The notes beneath the pieces were generated by a model that saw only the letters and a program-made list of their open reading frames with translations, made no database searches and was not told the origin of the DNA. DNA of 64,000 bases from Duganella guangzhouensis (GTDB lineage Bacteria; Pseudomonadota; Gammaproteobacteria; Burkholderiales; Burkholderiaceae_D). Shown piece by piece: positions 17,399-26,632 of this stretch. Numbering within the stretch: position 1 is the stretch's first letter; each line of letters opens with the position of its first letter. The DNA lies in assembly GCF_009674535.1 (NCBI RefSeq), contig NZ_WKJK01000021.1:48286-112285 (forward strand). The letters are read 5' to 3'. Both the position numbers and the translations under genes were made by a program.

Positions 17399-19301
17399 CG
17401 GCGGTCTCCACGTCAGTTTTTTCCACTTTGCTCTTGTCCTTCTCCGCTGGGCGTTTGCCCAGCAGGTAATAATCCAGTGCCTTGCGCGCAATCGGCGCGG
17501 CCTGCTCACCGCCCTTGCCCGCGTTTTCCACCACCATCGCCAGTACGATGCGCGGCTTGTCCACCGGCGCGAAAGCAGTGAACAGCGCGTTGTCGCGCAG
17601 GCGCTCGGCCAGTTTGGCGGCGTTGTACTTCTCTCCCTTGCGGATCGTGATGACCTGCGCGGTGCCGGTCTTGCCGCCCACCGTGTAGCCGGCGCCACCA
17701 AAGACGCGGTAACCGGTGCCGCCTGGCTCGCTGGTCACGCCCACCATCGCGTTCTTCACAAAATCGATGTTCTCCTGCTTGAGCGGGATGCGGTAGCTTT
17801 CCTGCGCCACGGTCAGCGTGCGCGCTTTCGAGGCGCCGTCTTCAACGATCTTCACCAGGTGCGGCTTCATCACCACGCCGTTGTTTGCCAGATTGGCGAC
17901 AGCGTGCGCAATCTGCAGCGGCGTGTAGGCGTTGTAGCCGGATCCGTTGGAAACCGAGATAGTATCACCACCCACCCAGCGACCCGCCGCACCTTTGAAC
18001 CGCGCCCGCTTCCACGCCGGCGACGGCAGCACGCCGGTCTTCTCGTTATCGAGGTCGATGCCGGTCTTCTGGCCGAAGCCAAACGGCTGCATGAAGTCGT
18101 GAATGGCGTCGATGCCCAGGTCATGACCCAGCTCGTAGTAGTAGGTGTTACACGAAACGATGATGGAGCGGCGCATGTCGACCGAGCCATGCCCGCCCGG
18201 CACGTCGTCGTTGAAGCGGTGCCCGCCCAGCATGTAGTAACCGGGGTCGTAGGTCACCTGAGTCGGAGTGCGCTTGCCCAGTTCCAGCGCGGCCAGCGCC
18301 ATGAACGGTTTGAAAGTGGAACCGGGCGCGTAGGTGCCGGACAGCGGACGGTTGATCATCGGCCGGTCCGGCGAATTGTTCAAGTCATCCCAGCTTTGCG
18401 CATCGATGCCATCGACGAACAGGTTCGGATCGTAGCCCGGCCGCGACACGTAGGCCAGGATGTCGCCGGTCGATGGCTCGATCGCCACCAGCGCGCCACG
18501 GCGGTCGCCAAACGCTTCCTCGACGATCTTCTGTAACTCGATATCAATCGACAGTATCAGGTTGCTGCCGGCCGTGGCGGGCGTGCGCGACAAGGTCCGC
18601 ACCGCGCGGCCGCCGGCCGACACTTCCACTTCCTCATAGCCGGTGTGGCCATGCAGGATTTTCTCGTAGCTCTTCTCCAGACCTTCCTTGCCGATATGGT
18701 CGGTGCCCTTGTAGTTGGCGCTATCGTCGCTGTCTTCCAGCGCATCGGCCTCGGCGCGGCTGATGCGGCCGATGTAGCCAATCACGTGCGACGCGGTTTC
18801 GCCCAGCGGATACTGGCGGAACAAACGCGCCTGCACTTCCACCCCGGGGAAGCGGAAGTGCTGAGCACTGAAGCGCGCCACTTCCTCGTCGCTCAGGCGG
18901 GTGCGCAGCGGTACGCTCTCGAAGCCCTTGGATTCCTCCAGCAGCTTCTTGAAGCGCTTGCGGTCCTTGACGTCGATCGTCACCAGCTGCGACAACTCGT
19001 CGATGGTCTGGTCCAGCGTGGCGGTCAGCTTGGACGGCGTGATCTCCAGCGTGTAAGCCGAGTAGTTGCGCGCCAGGACCACGCCATTGCGGTCCAAAAT
19101 CAGGCCGCGATTCGGCACGATCGGCACCAGCGAGATGCGATTCTCTTCCGCCTTGACGGCGAAGTCGGTGTGCTTGACGATCTGCAGCCACACAAAGCGT
19201 GCCAGCAGCAGGAAGAAACACAGGAACACCATCGCGCCCAGCACCGTCACACGCAGGCGGAACTCGCGCATCTCGACGTCGTTGTCCTTGAACTCCGTCA
19301 T
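17382..19301 (-). CDS. mrdA: penicillin-binding protein 2, copy A (distal)
   Basis: 639 residues. Class B transpeptidase that crosslinks lateral-wall peptidoglycan with RodA. There is one N-terminal membrane helix (~16-38), a pedestal/dimerisation domain (LVPNRGLILDRNGVVLA-type start) and a transpeptidase domain with S328-TFK, SCN (in IVSCNTYYY) and KTG at 544 (GGKTGTAQ). All catalytic motifs are intact. The ATG overlaps the stop of the preceding rodA (ATGA). This is the second PBP2 gene of the operon; it lacks the long Pro/Ala tail of the other copy and looks fully functional. Confidence 0.93.
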   Translation of the reverse strand: MTEFKDNDVEMREFRLRVTVLGAMVFLCFFLLLARFVWLQIVKHTDFAVKAEENRISLVPIVPNRGLILDRNGVVLARNYSAYTLEITPSKLTATLDQTIDELSQLVTIDVKDRKRFKKLLEESKGFESVPLRTRLSDEEVARFSAQHFRFPGVEVQARLFRQYPLGETASHVIGYIGRISRAEADALEDSDDSANYKGTDHIGKEGLEKSYEKILHGHTGYEEVEVSAGGRAVRTLSRTPATAGSNLILSIDIELQKIVEEAFGDRRGALVAIEPSTGDILAYVSRPGYDPNLFVDGIDAQSWDDLNNSPDRPMINRPLSGTYAPGSTFKPFMALAALELGKRTPTQVTYDPGYYMLGGHRFNDDVPGGHGSVDMRRSIIVSCNTYYYELGHDLGIDAIHDFMQPFGFGQKTGIDLDNEKTGVLPSPAWKRARFKGAAGRWVGGDTISVSNGSGYNAYTPLQIAHAVANLANNGVVMKPHLVKIVEDGASKARTLTVAQESYRIPLKQENIDFVKNAMVGVTSEPGGTGYRVFGGAGYTVGGKTGTAQVITIRKGEKYNAAKLAERLRDNALFTAFAPVDKPRIVLAMVVENAGKGGEQAAPIARKALDYYLLGKRPAEKDKSKVEKTDVETADAPAN

Positions 19302-20422
19302 GCGCGTACTCCATCACGCACCTGCCTGGTGTGGCGCTGGATGCTCATCAAAATGCCACCGCCGAGACCCAGCGTCATCAGCGCAGTGCCGCCATAGCTC
19401 ATGAACGGCAGCGGCACGCCCACCACCGGAATGATGCCGCTGACCATGCCCATGTTGACGAAGGCGTAGGTGAAGTAAATCATGCTGATGGCGCCGGCCA
19501 GCAAGCGCGAAAACAGCGTCGGCGCGTTCAGCGTGATGCTCAGGCCACGCCAGATCAGCAGCAGGTACAACACCATCAGCACCAGATTACCGACCAGGCC
19601 AAACTCCTCGGAGAACACGGCAAAGATAAAGTCGGTGGTGCGTTCGGGGATGAATTCCAGGTGGGCCTGGGTGCCGTGGGTCCAGCCCTTGCCGGTGACG
19701 CCGCCGGAACCAATGGCGATCATCGACTGGATGATGTGGAAGCCTTTCCCCAGCGGGTCATGATAAGGATCGATCAACGTCAGCACGCGGTCGCGCTGAT
19801 AGTCGTGCATAAAGGTCCACAGCACCGGCAGCGCGGCGGCGGCGGCGGCCACCAGCGCGCCCAACGCCTTCCACGACAGGCCGCCGAGGAAGATCACGCT
19901 GGCGCCGGCCATGATGACCAGCATCGCGGTGCCGAGGTCCGGCTGGCGCGCGATCAGGCCGGCCGGGATGGCCAGCAGCAGCGCCGCGATCAGGAAGGAA
20001 CGCCAGCCGATATGGCCTTGCTCGCGCTGGAAGTACCAGGCCAGCATCAGCGGCATGGCGATTTTCATCAGCTCCGACGGCTGGATCTGGGTACCGACAT
20101 ACAGCCAGCGGCGCGAGCCGCCCTTGATGATGCCGAACAGCGCCACCGCCACCAGCAGCGCCACGCCGACCACGTAGGCCGGCACCGCCAGCCGCATCAG
20201 CGTCTGCGGCGGCATGTTCGCGACCACCCACATCACCAGCACGGCTGCCGCGATATTGCGCAGCTGGTCCGCCACCTTGCCCGGAATCGCGATGCCGGCC
20301 GAGTACAGCGTGACCAGGCCGACCGACAGCAGCGCGGCGAGGATCAGCGCCAGCGGCGCATCGAACACCATCACATGGGGGCGCAGCCGCTGCCACCATG
20401 TGCGTCCATCGGCAAGGCCCAT
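19298..20422 (-). CDS. rodA: rod-shape-determining glycosyltransferase RodA, copy A
   Basis: 374 residues, about ten membrane helices, SEDS family. Polymerises lipid II into glycan for sidewall growth together with PBP2 and MreCD. Diagnostic motifs are RRWLYVG, QPSELMKIA, RQPDLGTAM, the catalytic-Asp loop ERTTDFIFAVFSEE and VGVPLPFMSYGG. It is a full-length paralogue of the rodA immediately upstream; most residues are identical by eye. Stop and start overlap its neighbours on both sides by ATGA, so translation is coupled. Confidence 0.93.
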   Translation of the reverse strand: MGLADGRTWWQRLRPHVMVFDAPLALILAALLSVGLVTLYSAGIAIPGKVADQLRNIAAAVLVMWVVANMPPQTLMRLAVPAYVVGVALLVAVALFGIIKGGSRRWLYVGTQIQPSELMKIAMPLMLAWYFQREQGHIGWRSFLIAALLLAIPAGLIARQPDLGTAMLVIMAGASVIFLGGLSWKALGALVAAAAAALPVLWTFMHDYQRDRVLTLIDPYHDPLGKGFHIIQSMIAIGSGGVTGKGWTHGTQAHLEFIPERTTDFIFAVFSEEFGLVGNLVLMVLYLLLIWRGLSITLNAPTLFSRLLAGAISMIYFTYAFVNMGMVSGIIPVVGVPLPFMSYGGTALMTLGLGGGILMSIQRHTRQVRDGVRA

Positions 20423-21537
20423 CAGGTCTGCACCAGTTTGCGGTGGCGCTGGATGCTCATCAGGATGCCGCCGCCGAGGCCCAGCGTCAGCAGCGCGGTG
20501 CCGCCGTAGCTCATGAACGGCAGCGGCACGCCGACCACCGGCAGGATGCCGCTCACCATGCCCATGTTGACGAAGGCGTAGGTGAAATAAATCATGGTGA
20601 CGGCGCCGGCCAGCAGGCGGGTGAAGAAGTTGGGCGCGTTCCCGGCGATCATCAGGCCACGGCCGATCAGCATCAGGTACAGCACCATCAGGATCAGGTT
20701 ACCGATCAGGCCAAACTCCTCCGAGTACACGGCGAAGATAAAGTCGGTGGTGCGTTCGGGGATGAATTCCAGGTGGGCCTGCGTGCCGTGGGTCCAGCCC
20801 TTGCCGGTGATGCCGCCCGAGCCCACCGCGATGGTGGACTGGATGATGTGAAAACCCTTGCCCAGCGGGTCGGTGGTGGGATCGATCAGCGTCATCACAC
20901 GCTCGCGCTGGTAATCATGCAGCACTGACCAGATCACCGGCAGCGCGGCGGCGCCGGCCACCACCAGGCCGACCAGCGCCTTCCATGCCAGACCGGCCAG
21001 GAAGATCACGCAGAAGCCGGCCGCCACCACCAGCAGCGCCGTGCCCAAGTCGGGCTGACGCACGATCAGGCCCACCGGCACGCCAAGCAGCAGCGCCGCG
21101 ATCGCATACGATTGCCAGCTCAGATGGCCGGAACGGCTCTGGAAGTACCACGCCAGCATCAGCGGCGTGACGATCTTCATGAATTCGGATGGCTGGATGT
21201 CGACCACGCCGATGTGCAGCCAGCGCCGCGCGCCCAGTTTGATGGTGCCGAACAGCGCCACGCATACCAGCAGGAACACGCCGAAGGCATAGGCCGGCAC
21301 CGCGATCCGCATCATCATCTGCGGCGAGATATTCGCCACCACCCACATCACCACGAACGACAGGAAGATGTTGCGGACCTGGTCTTCCATCTTGCCGGGA
21401 ATGCCGATGCTGGCCGAATACAGCGTGACCAAGCTGACCGTCAGCAGCATCATGATGATGACGGTCAGCGGGCCGTCGAAGACGGTGAAATAGGGTCGCA
21501 TCCGACGCCACAACGAACGTCTCTCATGTATGCGCAT
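20422..21537 (-). CDS. rodA: rod-shape-determining glycosyltransferase RodA, copy B
   Basis: 371 residues from ATG 21537 (MRIHERRSLWRRMRPYF). SEDS polymerase with the same motif set: RRWLHIGVVDIQPSEFMKI, RQPDLGTAL, ERTTDFIFAVYSEE and PLPFMSYGG. The longer reading frame upstream is a shadow of the PBP2 tail and is not used. It follows the proximal PBP2 gene by 13 bases and overlaps the second rodA by 1 base. The usual operon has one rodA, so this pair is a paralogous duplication, presumably ancestral copy plus duplicate. Confidence 0.92.
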   Translation of the reverse strand: MRIHERRSLWRRMRPYFTVFDGPLTVIIMMLLTVSLVTLYSASIGIPGKMEDQVRNIFLSFVVMWVVANISPQMMMRIAVPAYAFGVFLLVCVALFGTIKLGARRWLHIGVVDIQPSEFMKIVTPLMLAWYFQSRSGHLSWQSYAIAALLLGVPVGLIVRQPDLGTALLVVAAGFCVIFLAGLAWKALVGLVVAGAAALPVIWSVLHDYQRERVMTLIDPTTDPLGKGFHIIQSTIAVGSGGITGKGWTHGTQAHLEFIPERTTDFIFAVYSEEFGLIGNLILMVLYLMLIGRGLMIAGNAPNFFTRLLAGAVTMIYFTYAFVNMGMVSGILPVVGVPLPFMSYGGTALLTLGLGGGILMSIQRHRKLVQT

Positions 21538-21550
21538 GGTGTGTTGGTCC

Positions 21551-23632
21551 TTATTGTTTCTTCCGTGCCGGCGCCACCGGTTGCGGCGCGGCGGTGGCGG
21601 CGGGCGCGGTCGGCGTGATCGGCGCGGTTGGTGCCGGCGCCGGTGCCGGCGCCTGGGTTGGCACCGGCGGGCGCCGTGCTTCGGCAGCGGCGGCAGCGGC
21701 TTCGGCGGCTTCCGGATCTTCAATCGGCACGAATTCGGCCGCGTCTTCCTTCGGCACCTTGGTGGTTTCCTTGTCGGCCGGGCGTTTGCCCAGCAGGTAG
21801 AAGTCCAGCGCCTTGCGCGCGATCGGCGCCGCGATCTCGGCGCCCCAGCCGGCGTTTTCCACCACCATGGCGACCACGATCTTCGGCTTGTCGGCCGGCG
21901 CAAAGGCGGTGTACAGCGCGTTGTCGCGCAGGCGTTCGGCCAGCGCGGAGGCGTTGTACTTCTCATTGGCCTTGATGCCCACCACCTGCGCGGTACCGGT
22001 TTTGCCACCCGAGGTGTAGCCGGCGTTGGCGAAGGCGCGATAGGCGGTGCCGCCCGGTTCACTGTTCACGCCCACCATCGCGTTCTTGATGATGTCGATG
22101 TTTTCCTGCTTCAGCGCGATGCGGTAGCTTTCGGTCGGTACCGTGAGCTTGCGCGCGCGGGTGCCGCCATCTTCAATGATTTTCACCAGGTGCGGTTTCA
22201 TCACCACGCCGTTGTTGGCCAGATTGGCCATGGCGTGCGCGATCTGCAGCGGCGTGTAGGAGTTGTAGCCCGAGCCGTTGGAAACCGAGATGGTGTCGCC
22301 ACCGACCCACTTGCCGGCATTGCCCTTGAAGCGCTTGCGCTTCCACTCTTTCGACGGCAGCACGCCAGTCTTTTCGTTATCGAGGTCGATGCCGGTCTTT
22401 TCGCCAAAGCCGAACGGCTGCATGAACTGGGTGATGGCGTCGATCCCCATGTCGTTACCCAGCTGGTAGTAATAGGTATTGCAGGAGACGATGATGGAGC
22501 GGCGCAGATCCACATTGCCATGGCCACCCACTTTATCGTCGCGGAATTTGTGGCCGCCGAGGTAGAAGAAGCCAGGGTCGGGATAAGCGGTGGCCGGATT
22601 GCGCTTGCCCAGCTCCAGCGCGGCCAGCGCCATGAAGGGCTTGAAGGTGGAACCCGGCGCATAGGTGCCGGACAGCGGACGGTTGACCATCGGCCGGTCG
22701 AGCGAGGTATTCAGTTCGTTCCAGCTTTGCGCGTCGATGCCGTCGACGAACAGATTAGGGTCATAGCCAGGCCGCGACACGTAGGCCAGGATGTCGCCGG
22801 TCTCCGGCTCGATGGCGACGAAGGCGCCGCGCCATTCGCCAAACGCTTCCTCCACCACTTTCTGCAGTTCGATGTCGATCGACAGGATCAGGTTATTGCC
22901 CGGCGTGGCGGGGGTGCGCGACAGCGTGCGGATGGCGCGGCCGCCGGCCGACACTTCCACTTCCTCGTAACCGGTCTGGCCGTGCAGCTGCTTCTCGTAG
23001 CTTTTCTCCAGACCTTCCTTGCCGATATGGTCGGTGCCGCGGTAGTTCGGACCATCGTCGGTGCCTTCGATGGCCTTGATCTCGGACTGGTTGATGCGGC
23101 CGATGAAGCCGATCACGTGCGAGGCGGTTTCACCCAGCGGGTACTGGCGGAACAAGCGCGCCTGCACTTCCACGCCGGGGAAGCGGAAACGCTGCGCGGT
23201 GAAGCGCGCCACTTCCTCGTCGGTCAGGCGGGTGCGCAGCGGCACGCTTTCAAAGCCTTTGGATTCGTCCAGCAGCTTCTTGAAGCGCTTGCGGTCCTTG
23301 ATGTCGACCGCGACCAGTTTGGACAGCTCGTCGATGGTTTCGTCCAGCGTGGCGCTCAACTTGGACGGCGTGATCTCCAGCGTGAAGGCCGAGTAGTTAC
23401 GCGCCAGGACCACGCCGTTGCGGTCCAATATCAAGCCGCGATTGGGCACCACCGGCACGATGGCGATGCGGTTCTCTTCGGCCTTGACGGCGAAGTCGCT
23501 GTATTTGACGATCTGCAGCCAGATGAAGCGCATCAGCAGCAAGGCGAAGCAGACGAATACCATCCCGCCCAGCACCGTCAGGCGCAGGCGGAACTGCTGC
23601 AGTTCGCGCTGGTTGTCCTTAATCTCAGTCAT
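21551..23632 (-). CDS. mrdA: penicillin-binding protein 2, copy B (proximal)
   Basis: 693 residues. Same architecture as the other PBP2: membrane helix (~16-38), pedestal, and transpeptidase with S328-TFK, SCN and KTG in SGGKTGTAQVVG. It differs by a C-terminal extension of about 60 residues after the conserved LLGKRPADKE region, rich in Glu/Ala then Pro/Ala (PVPTQAPAPAPAPTAPI), probably disordered and periplasmic. It sits 15 bases after mreD in the standard mreBCD-mrdA-rodA position, which suggests it is the orthologous copy. Confidence 0.93.
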   Translation of the reverse strand: MTEIKDNQRELQQFRLRLTVLGGMVFVCFALLLMRFIWLQIVKYSDFAVKAEENRIAIVPVVPNRGLILDRNGVVLARNYSAFTLEITPSKLSATLDETIDELSKLVAVDIKDRKRFKKLLDESKGFESVPLRTRLTDEEVARFTAQRFRFPGVEVQARLFRQYPLGETASHVIGFIGRINQSEIKAIEGTDDGPNYRGTDHIGKEGLEKSYEKQLHGQTGYEEVEVSAGGRAIRTLSRTPATPGNNLILSIDIELQKVVEEAFGEWRGAFVAIEPETGDILAYVSRPGYDPNLFVDGIDAQSWNELNTSLDRPMVNRPLSGTYAPGSTFKPFMALAALELGKRNPATAYPDPGFFYLGGHKFRDDKVGGHGNVDLRRSIIVSCNTYYYQLGNDMGIDAITQFMQPFGFGEKTGIDLDNEKTGVLPSKEWKRKRFKGNAGKWVGGDTISVSNGSGYNSYTPLQIAHAMANLANNGVVMKPHLVKIIEDGGTRARKLTVPTESYRIALKQENIDIIKNAMVGVNSEPGGTAYRAFANAGYTSGGKTGTAQVVGIKANEKYNASALAERLRDNALYTAFAPADKPKIVVAMVVENAGWGAEIAAPIARKALDFYLLGKRPADKETTKVPKEDAAEFVPIEDPEAAEAAAAAAEARRPPVPTQAPAPAPAPTAPITPTAPAATAAPQPVAPARKKQ

Positions 23633-23647
23633 GCCGGAACCGCAGCG

Positions 23648-24160
23648 TCAGATCGGACGGGTGTGATCGCGGTCGACCGCGCGCCGTTGGGGCGCCAGCA
23701 GCAACCAGGTGGTCAGCGGCCACAGGACGGCGGCCACCACGCTTTCGATGAAGTAGAACCAGCCAGGGAATTTGCCCGACACGAAGAAGCGCACCACCAG
23801 CTGCACCGATTGCGCCATCAGCAGCAGCGGGAACACGTGCATGGCCTGAGTCCAGATCGGGAACCACAGCATCCGGCGATGCAGCATGATGGCGAAGTAG
23901 GACAGCAGCGTGTAGGCCAGCGCGTTCTCGCCCAGCAGGGTGGCGTCATGGACGTCCATCAGCAGGCCGAGAACGAAGGCGGTGCCGATGCCGACCTTGC
24001 GCGGCTGATGCACACCCCAGAACACCAGCAACAGCGCGACGAAATCCGGCACGCCGATGAAGTGCCCCCAAGGCAGCAGGTTAAACAGGAAGGCGCAGAA
24101 CAGGCTGAAAGCGATGAACAGCGGGCTGACCGGCAGCAGGATGTAGTGCGGACGATTCAT
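23648..24160 (-). CDS. mreD: rod-shape-determining protein MreD
   Basis: 170 residues with about five membrane helices. Inner-membrane member of the elongasome that links MreC to the synthase. Typical features are the N-terminal LLPVSPLFIAFSLFCAF, the central GLLMDVHDATLLGENALAY and C-terminal hydrophobic segments. The start overlaps the mreC stop (ATGA). Length and position are normal for the family. Confidence 0.9.
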   Translation of the reverse strand: MNRPHYILLPVSPLFIAFSLFCAFLFNLLPWGHFIGVPDFVALLLVFWGVHQPRKVGIGTAFVLGLLMDVHDATLLGENALAYTLLSYFAIMLHRRMLWFPIWTQAMHVFPLLLMAQSVQLVVRFFVSGKFPGWFYFIESVVAAVLWPLTTWLLLAPQRRAVDRDHTRPI

Positions 24161-25278
24161 CGTGCCGGCTCCTTGGGTTTGTTGGCGGCCGGCGCGGCCT
24201 GCTCGGCAGGCGTCGTCGCTGGCGCGGCGCCAGGCGTGGCGGCTGCGGCAGCTGCGGCCGGCTTGGGTGGCGGCGGCAACACCGGTATCAGGCCGGGCGC
24301 GCCATTGGCGGCGGGAGCGGCGGCCGGCGTCGCGGCGGCGGCTTGTCCCTCGGCGCCCTCCTTCGGCGGCTCCTTGATCGGCGCCATCTTGTTATTGCCC
24401 TTGCGCGGCTGGCGCGGTGTTTCATCCGGTGGACGCGGCGGCATTTCCGGCGTCGACATCAGAATCAGCAACTGGGTATTATTCTGGATGCCCGCCAACG
24501 GCTGGCAGATCACGCCGCCGAACGAACCGCCGGCGCTGTTCTCCACCTGCGTCACGCGCGCCACCGCCAGGCCGGCCGGATACACACCGTCCAGGCCCGA
24601 GGTAACCACAATATCGCCCACCTGAATATCCGCATTCGGCGCCGTGAAGCGCAGTTCCAGATTGCCGGACTTGCCACGGCCATACGCCACGCTGCGCAAG
24701 CCATTGCGCAGCAGCTGCACCGGAATCGCCTGCTCCTTATCCGACAGCAGCGTCACTTCGGAAGTAAACGGGAACACCCGCGTCACCTGCCCGACCACGC
24801 CCTGGTTGTCGATCACCGGCAAACCAAGCACCACATCGTTGCGGGTACCGCGATCGAGAATGATCTTGCGGCTGTTGACATCGCGCGCATCGTACAGCAC
24901 CTCGGCCAGCTGCGACTTGACCGGCAACTGCTGGCGCGCGTCCATCAGCTTGCGCAGCTGAGCGTTTTCCGCCGCCTGCAACTGCGCCTGCTGCAATGCC
25001 TGCGAGCTGACGATCTGCTGCGTCTTCAGCTCACGCACCTGCTTTTCCAGCGATGACAAGGTAGAGAAATAATCACCGACGCCGTAGATAGCGTCGCGCG
25101 GCAGCAAGGCCGCCATTTGCAGCGGATACAGTACGGTGGCTGCCGCCGTGCGCACCATCGCCAGCACGCGCATATGCGAGTCGACCAACAGCAGTGCAAT
25201 CGATATGCACGCGAACACCATCATCTTGACCCGGGCTGAGGCGCCCTGCTTGAAAAGTGGCGGAGGACTGTATTCCAT
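24157..25278 (-). CDS. mreC: rod-shape-determining protein MreC
   Basis: 373 residues from ATG 25278 (MEYSPPPLFKQGASARVKM, the usual betaproteobacterial start, with GGAAG just upstream). A membrane helix (~20-40) is followed by a periplasmic coiled coil (~65-110) and the MreC beta-barrel domains (~120-275, GVVGQVTRVFPF, LPVQLLRNG-like, GDIVVTSGLDGVYPAGL). The last ~85 residues are Pro/Ala-rich low complexity. MreC scaffolds PBP2/RodA and activates PBP2. An in-frame TTG 9 bases upstream is ignored. Confidence 0.92.
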   Translation of the reverse strand: MEYSPPPLFKQGASARVKMMVFACISIALLLVDSHMRVLAMVRTAAATVLYPLQMAALLPRDAIYGVGDYFSTLSSLEKQVRELKTQQIVSSQALQQAQLQAAENAQLRKLMDARQQLPVKSQLAEVLYDARDVNSRKIILDRGTRNDVVLGLPVIDNQGVVGQVTRVFPFTSEVTLLSDKEQAIPVQLLRNGLRSVAYGRGKSGNLELRFTAPNADIQVGDIVVTSGLDGVYPAGLAVARVTQVENSAGGSFGGVICQPLAGIQNNTQLLILMSTPEMPPRPPDETPRQPRKGNNKMAPIKEPPKEGAEGQAAAATPAAAPAANGAPGLIPVLPPPPKPAAAAAAATPGAAPATTPAEQAAPAANKPKEPAR

Positions 25279-25296
25279 GACTTCCAATAAAGCATT

Positions 25297-25317
25297 GGGG
25301 CCGCTGTTCGCGGCCCC
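25297..25317 (-). terminator. strong hairpin between mreB and mreC
   Basis: Perfect 8-bp stem GGGGCCGC / GCGGCCCC with a 5-base loop, inside the 50-base mreB-mreC gap. In the operon direction it is followed by AATGCTTTATT rather than a clean U-tract, so it may be a weak terminator, attenuator or 3'-end stabiliser that keeps mreB message higher than the rest of the operon. Confidence 0.5.
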
Positions 25318-25328
25318 GTTTAGTCAGC

Positions 25329-26372
25329 TCACTCGTAGGAGAAGATCGAGCCCAGTTGGTCCATCCGCTCCAGCGCCATGCCCGAACCGCGCACCACGCA
25401 GGTCAGCGGATCTTCCGCCACCAGCACCGGCAGGCCGGTTTCTTCCATCAGCAGACGATCCAGATCGCGCAGCAGCGCGCCACCACCGGTCAGCATCATG
25501 CCTTTTTCGGCGATGTCGGCGCCCAGTTCCGGCGGCGTCTGTTCCAGCGCGTTCTTCACTGCCGACACGATATTGTTCAGCGGGTCGGTCAGCGCTTCCA
25601 GAATCTCGTTCGACGAAATGGTGAACGAGCGCGGAATACCTTCCGACAGGTTGCGGCCCTTGACTTCCATTTCCTTGACTTCCGAGCCAGGGAAGGCGGA
25701 ACCGATGGCCTTCTTGATCGCCTCGGCGGTCTGTTCGCCGATCAGCATGCCGTAGTTACGACGGATGTAGTTGACGATGGCTTCATCGAACTTGTCACCA
25801 CCGACGCGCACCGAACCCTTGTACACCATGCCGCCCAGCGAGATGATGCCGACTTCGGTGGTACCGCCGCCGATGTCGACCACCATCGAGCCGGTGGCGT
25901 CCGACACCGGCAGGCCGGCGCCGATCGCCGCCGCCATGGGCTCTTCGATCAGATACACCTGCGAGGCGCCGGCGCCGAGCGCCGATTCGCGGATCGCGCG
26001 GCGTTCCACCTGGGTCGAGCCGCACGGTACGCAGATGATGATGCGTGGCGATGGACGGAAGAATTTGGAGTCGTGCACCATGCGGATGAACTGTTTCAGC
26101 ATCTGCTCGGTGACAGTGAAGTCGGCGATCACGCCGTCCTTCATTGGACGAATTGCTTCGATATTGCCAGGTACTTTACCCAGCATCTGCTTTGCTTCTT
26201 TACCAACCGCTTGAATGGTCTTCTTGCCATTCGGGCCGCCTTCCTGGCGGATCGCGACTACCGAAGGCTCATCCAGAACGATGCCTTGGCCGCGAACGTA
26301 AATCAGAGTATTGGCCGTGCCCAAGTCGATGGCCAGATCGGAGGAAATGTAACGACGTAAAAAACCAAACAT
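25329..26372 (-). CDS. mreB: rod-shape-determining protein MreB
   Basis: 347-residue bacterial actin. ATP-binding motifs IDLGTANTLIYVRG (phosphate 1), VVDIGGGTTEVGIISL (phosphate 2) and GMMLTGGGALLRDLD (adenosine) are intact, and the N-terminal amphipathic region MFGFLRRYISSD is present. It forms membrane-bound filaments that position the Rod complex. First gene of the operon; AGGA lies about 9 bases before the ATG, and its promoter must be within the 260-base gap shared with gatC. Confidence 0.96.
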   Translation of the reverse strand: MFGFLRRYISSDLAIDLGTANTLIYVRGQGIVLDEPSVVAIRQEGGPNGKKTIQAVGKEAKQMLGKVPGNIEAIRPMKDGVIADFTVTEQMLKQFIRMVHDSKFFRPSPRIIICVPCGSTQVERRAIRESALGAGASQVYLIEEPMAAAIGAGLPVSDATGSMVVDIGGGTTEVGIISLGGMVYKGSVRVGGDKFDEAIVNYIRRNYGMLIGEQTAEAIKKAIGSAFPGSEVKEMEVKGRNLSEGIPRSFTISSNEILEALTDPLNNIVSAVKNALEQTPPELGADIAEKGMMLTGGGALLRDLDRLLMEETGLPVLVAEDPLTCVVRGSGMALERMDQLGSIFSYE

Positions 26373-26632
26373 TAGAAAGTGTCCTGTGGCGCACCCGGTG
26401 TGCGCGTAAACCGTTAATTGAGAAATCCGTGTGTCCGTAAATGCGGCGGCAGCAATGATTCAGCGCCGACAACGCATCAACCCGCCATTCTACCTTATAA
26501 TTTGGATGCGATTTATCCAAAATCCACCCAAAAGTGCAGTGCCTCAGCCCGCTGTTTAAGCGGCATTCGTCGGTGTTTGAAGGCGAATAGGCAGAATTTC
26601 AAGTTTTTTATCAATATTGCAATCAAACCGCC

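Noticed and set aside
21530..24625. 1031-residue open frame antisense to PBP2 and mreD
   Set aside because: Another GC-driven shadow: repetitive His/Arg/Gln text, no recognisable domain, and it crosses several real genes.
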